In this document: piece by piece, positions 6,168 through 6,840 of the stretch | Layout: each line of letters begins with the position of its first letter | Numbering within the stretch: the stretch's first letter is position 1 | DNA from: Muribaculaceae bacterium | Lineage (GTDB): Bacteria > Bacteroidota > Bacteroidia > Bacteroidales > Muribaculaceae | Assembly (NCBI GenBank): GCA_902836725.1 | Contig: CADFRV010000135.1 | Coordinates: 1-6,840, forward strand | DNA: 6,840 nt | Direction of reading: 5' to 3' | Program-made: the position numbers and the translations under genes | The notes under the pieces: generated by a model | Seen by the model: the letters and a program-made list of their open reading frames with translations, nothing else | Databases searched by the model: none | Told to the model about the DNA's origin: nothing

Positions 6168-6257
6168 GATATTGAAAAAAACATCCAAATACTTGAAGAG
6201 AAAAAACAAACTACTATCTATTCATAAAAATCTATTAAAAGTACTATTACAAAAATT
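6168..6257 (+). promoter_or_regulatory. A-rich, apparently unstructured translation leader of exbB
   Basis: The roughly 90 bases before the exbB start are strongly A-rich with few G and no long inverted repeat, ending ACAAAAATT before the ATG. There is no Shine-Dalgarno. In Bacteroidota such A-rich, open leaders are associated with efficient translation. A weak promoter-like pair (TTG at 6172, TACTTG at 6190) has a spacer of only 15 bp and is not convincing. Confidence 0.4.
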
Positions 6258-6840
6258 ATGGAAGCTCAAAAGCCCAATTCCGCTCCGACAGTAAAGCCCG
6301 GTAGCAACGTACGTGGTATCAAGAACGCATTCTTGGTGATCATCGCCTGCTTTGTAGTGGCAGTTCTCCTGTTCCTTTTCGTGTTCGGCCATCCCTCGCA
6401 TTTCGATGCTGAAGGTTTCGAAGGCGCATCAATGTGGTTCGCAGGCGAGGAATTCGCCAAGGCTCATCCCAGGGATCTTATTGGTACCATCTTCAAAGGC
6501 GGTGTCATCGTGCCTGTCCTCCAGACTCTCTTCCTCACAGTTATCGTTCTCTCTGTAGAGCGCGCTATCGCCCTCAAGAGCGCCAAAGGTACCGGCAGCA
6601 TCGACAAGTTCGTTGCAGCTGTTAAGAAATGCCTCGCTACAAACGATATCAAAGGCGCACAGGAACTCTGCAAAAAACAGAAAGGCTCTGTTGCCGCTGT
6701 TGTAAGCGCAGCCCTCAACCGCTACGAGGAAATGGACCGCAACACCGTTCTTACCAAAGAGCAGAAAATCGCTACTCTTCAGAAAGAAGTTGAAGAGGCT
6801 ACCGCTATCGAGATGCCCTCTCTGCAGCAGAACCTCCCCA
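6258..6840 (+). CDS. exbB: MotA/TolQ/ExbB-family proton channel protein, N-terminal part (cut by window edge)
   Basis: Proteins of this family form the inner-membrane channel that uses the ion gradient to drive TonB-ExbB-ExbD or Tol-Pal work at the outer membrane. The visible 194 residues begin MEAQKPNSAPTVKPG. The first membrane segment is at about 22-44 (NAFLVIIACFVVAVLLFLFVFG). A loop of about 35 residues follows (HPSHFDAEGFEGASMWF). The second segment is at about 81-105 (GVIVPVLQTLFLTVIVLSVERAIAL), with the family-typical VERAIAL ending. After it comes a charged, helical cytoplasmic domain (about 106-194, including TKEQKIATLQKEVEEATAIE). The last one or two membrane segments and the rest lie beyond the right edge; relatives in this phylum are roughly 230-280 residues. 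The start at 6258 is preceded by A-rich sequence. It is divergent from the nqr operon. ExbB versus TolQ cannot be settled without the downstream genes. Confidence 0.88.
   Translation, partial: MEAQKPNSAPTVKPGSNVRGIKNAFLVIIACFVVAVLLFLFVFGHPSHFDAEGFEGASMWFAGEEFAKAHPRDLIGTIFKGGVIVPVLQTLFLTVIVLSVERAIALKSAKGTGSIDKFVAAVKKCLATNDIKGAQELCKKQKGSVAAVVSAALNRYEEMDRNTVLTKEQKIATLQKEVEEATAIEMPSLQQNLP

Noticed and set aside
5979..6209. Minus-strand open frame of 76 codons
   Set aside because: Low-complexity and motif-free, and it runs through the pyrimidine tract and the exbB leader.
1..6840. CRISPR arrays, tRNA or rRNA genes, insertion sequences, phage or defence genes
   Set aside because: No regularly spaced repeats, no tRNA-like cloverleaf, no rRNA sequence, and no transposase, nuclease or other defence motif was seen on either strand.

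Overview
The window comes from a member of the Bacteroidales. The evidence is a six-gene Na+-translocating NADH:quinone reductase (Na+-NQR) operon with Bacteroidota-type proteins, A-rich translation starts in place of strong Shine-Dalgarno sites, and at least one good match to the Bacteroidota promoter consensus (TTTG, 19 bp, TAnnTTTG). The high coding GC would suit a gut family such as Muribaculaceae, but the window alone does not settle the family.

Minus strand, 5348 down to 1: nqrA, nqrB, nqrC, nqrD, nqrE and the first half of nqrF, in the canonical order, with gaps of 6 to 57 bp and no internal terminator that I can see. Together they encode the membrane complex that oxidises NADH, reduces quinone and exports Na+. 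NqrF is cut by the left edge after 213 residues, before its NADH/FAD domain. The cofactor residues that can be checked are present: four Cys of the NqrF 2Fe-2S cluster, the Cys pairs of NqrD and NqrE, and the flavinylated Thr of NqrB and NqrC.

Centre, 5349 to 6257: about 900 bp without a convincing protein gene, lying between two divergent transcription units. From left to right it holds the nqrA leader (with a perfect 9-bp hairpin), a probable nqr promoter, a GC-rich block full of short palindromes (about 5592-5757), a strong plus-strand promoter at 5785-5815, then about 435 nt of transcribed but apparently noncoding sequence with several hairpins and a 22-nt pyrimidine tract, and finally an A-rich segment before the next gene.

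Plus strand, 6258 to the right edge: the first 194 residues of a MotA/TolQ/ExbB-family proton channel, the energiser of TonB- or Tol-type outer-membrane systems. The two units are linked in theme: one makes an ion gradient and the other spends one on outer-membrane work.

The coding part is ordinary conserved machinery. The least explained part is the intergenic region, above all the possible structured RNA or long leader between the promoter at 5785 and exbB, and the GC-rich palindromic block. A 14-bp repeat ahead of both nqrD and nqrE is a smaller curiosity.
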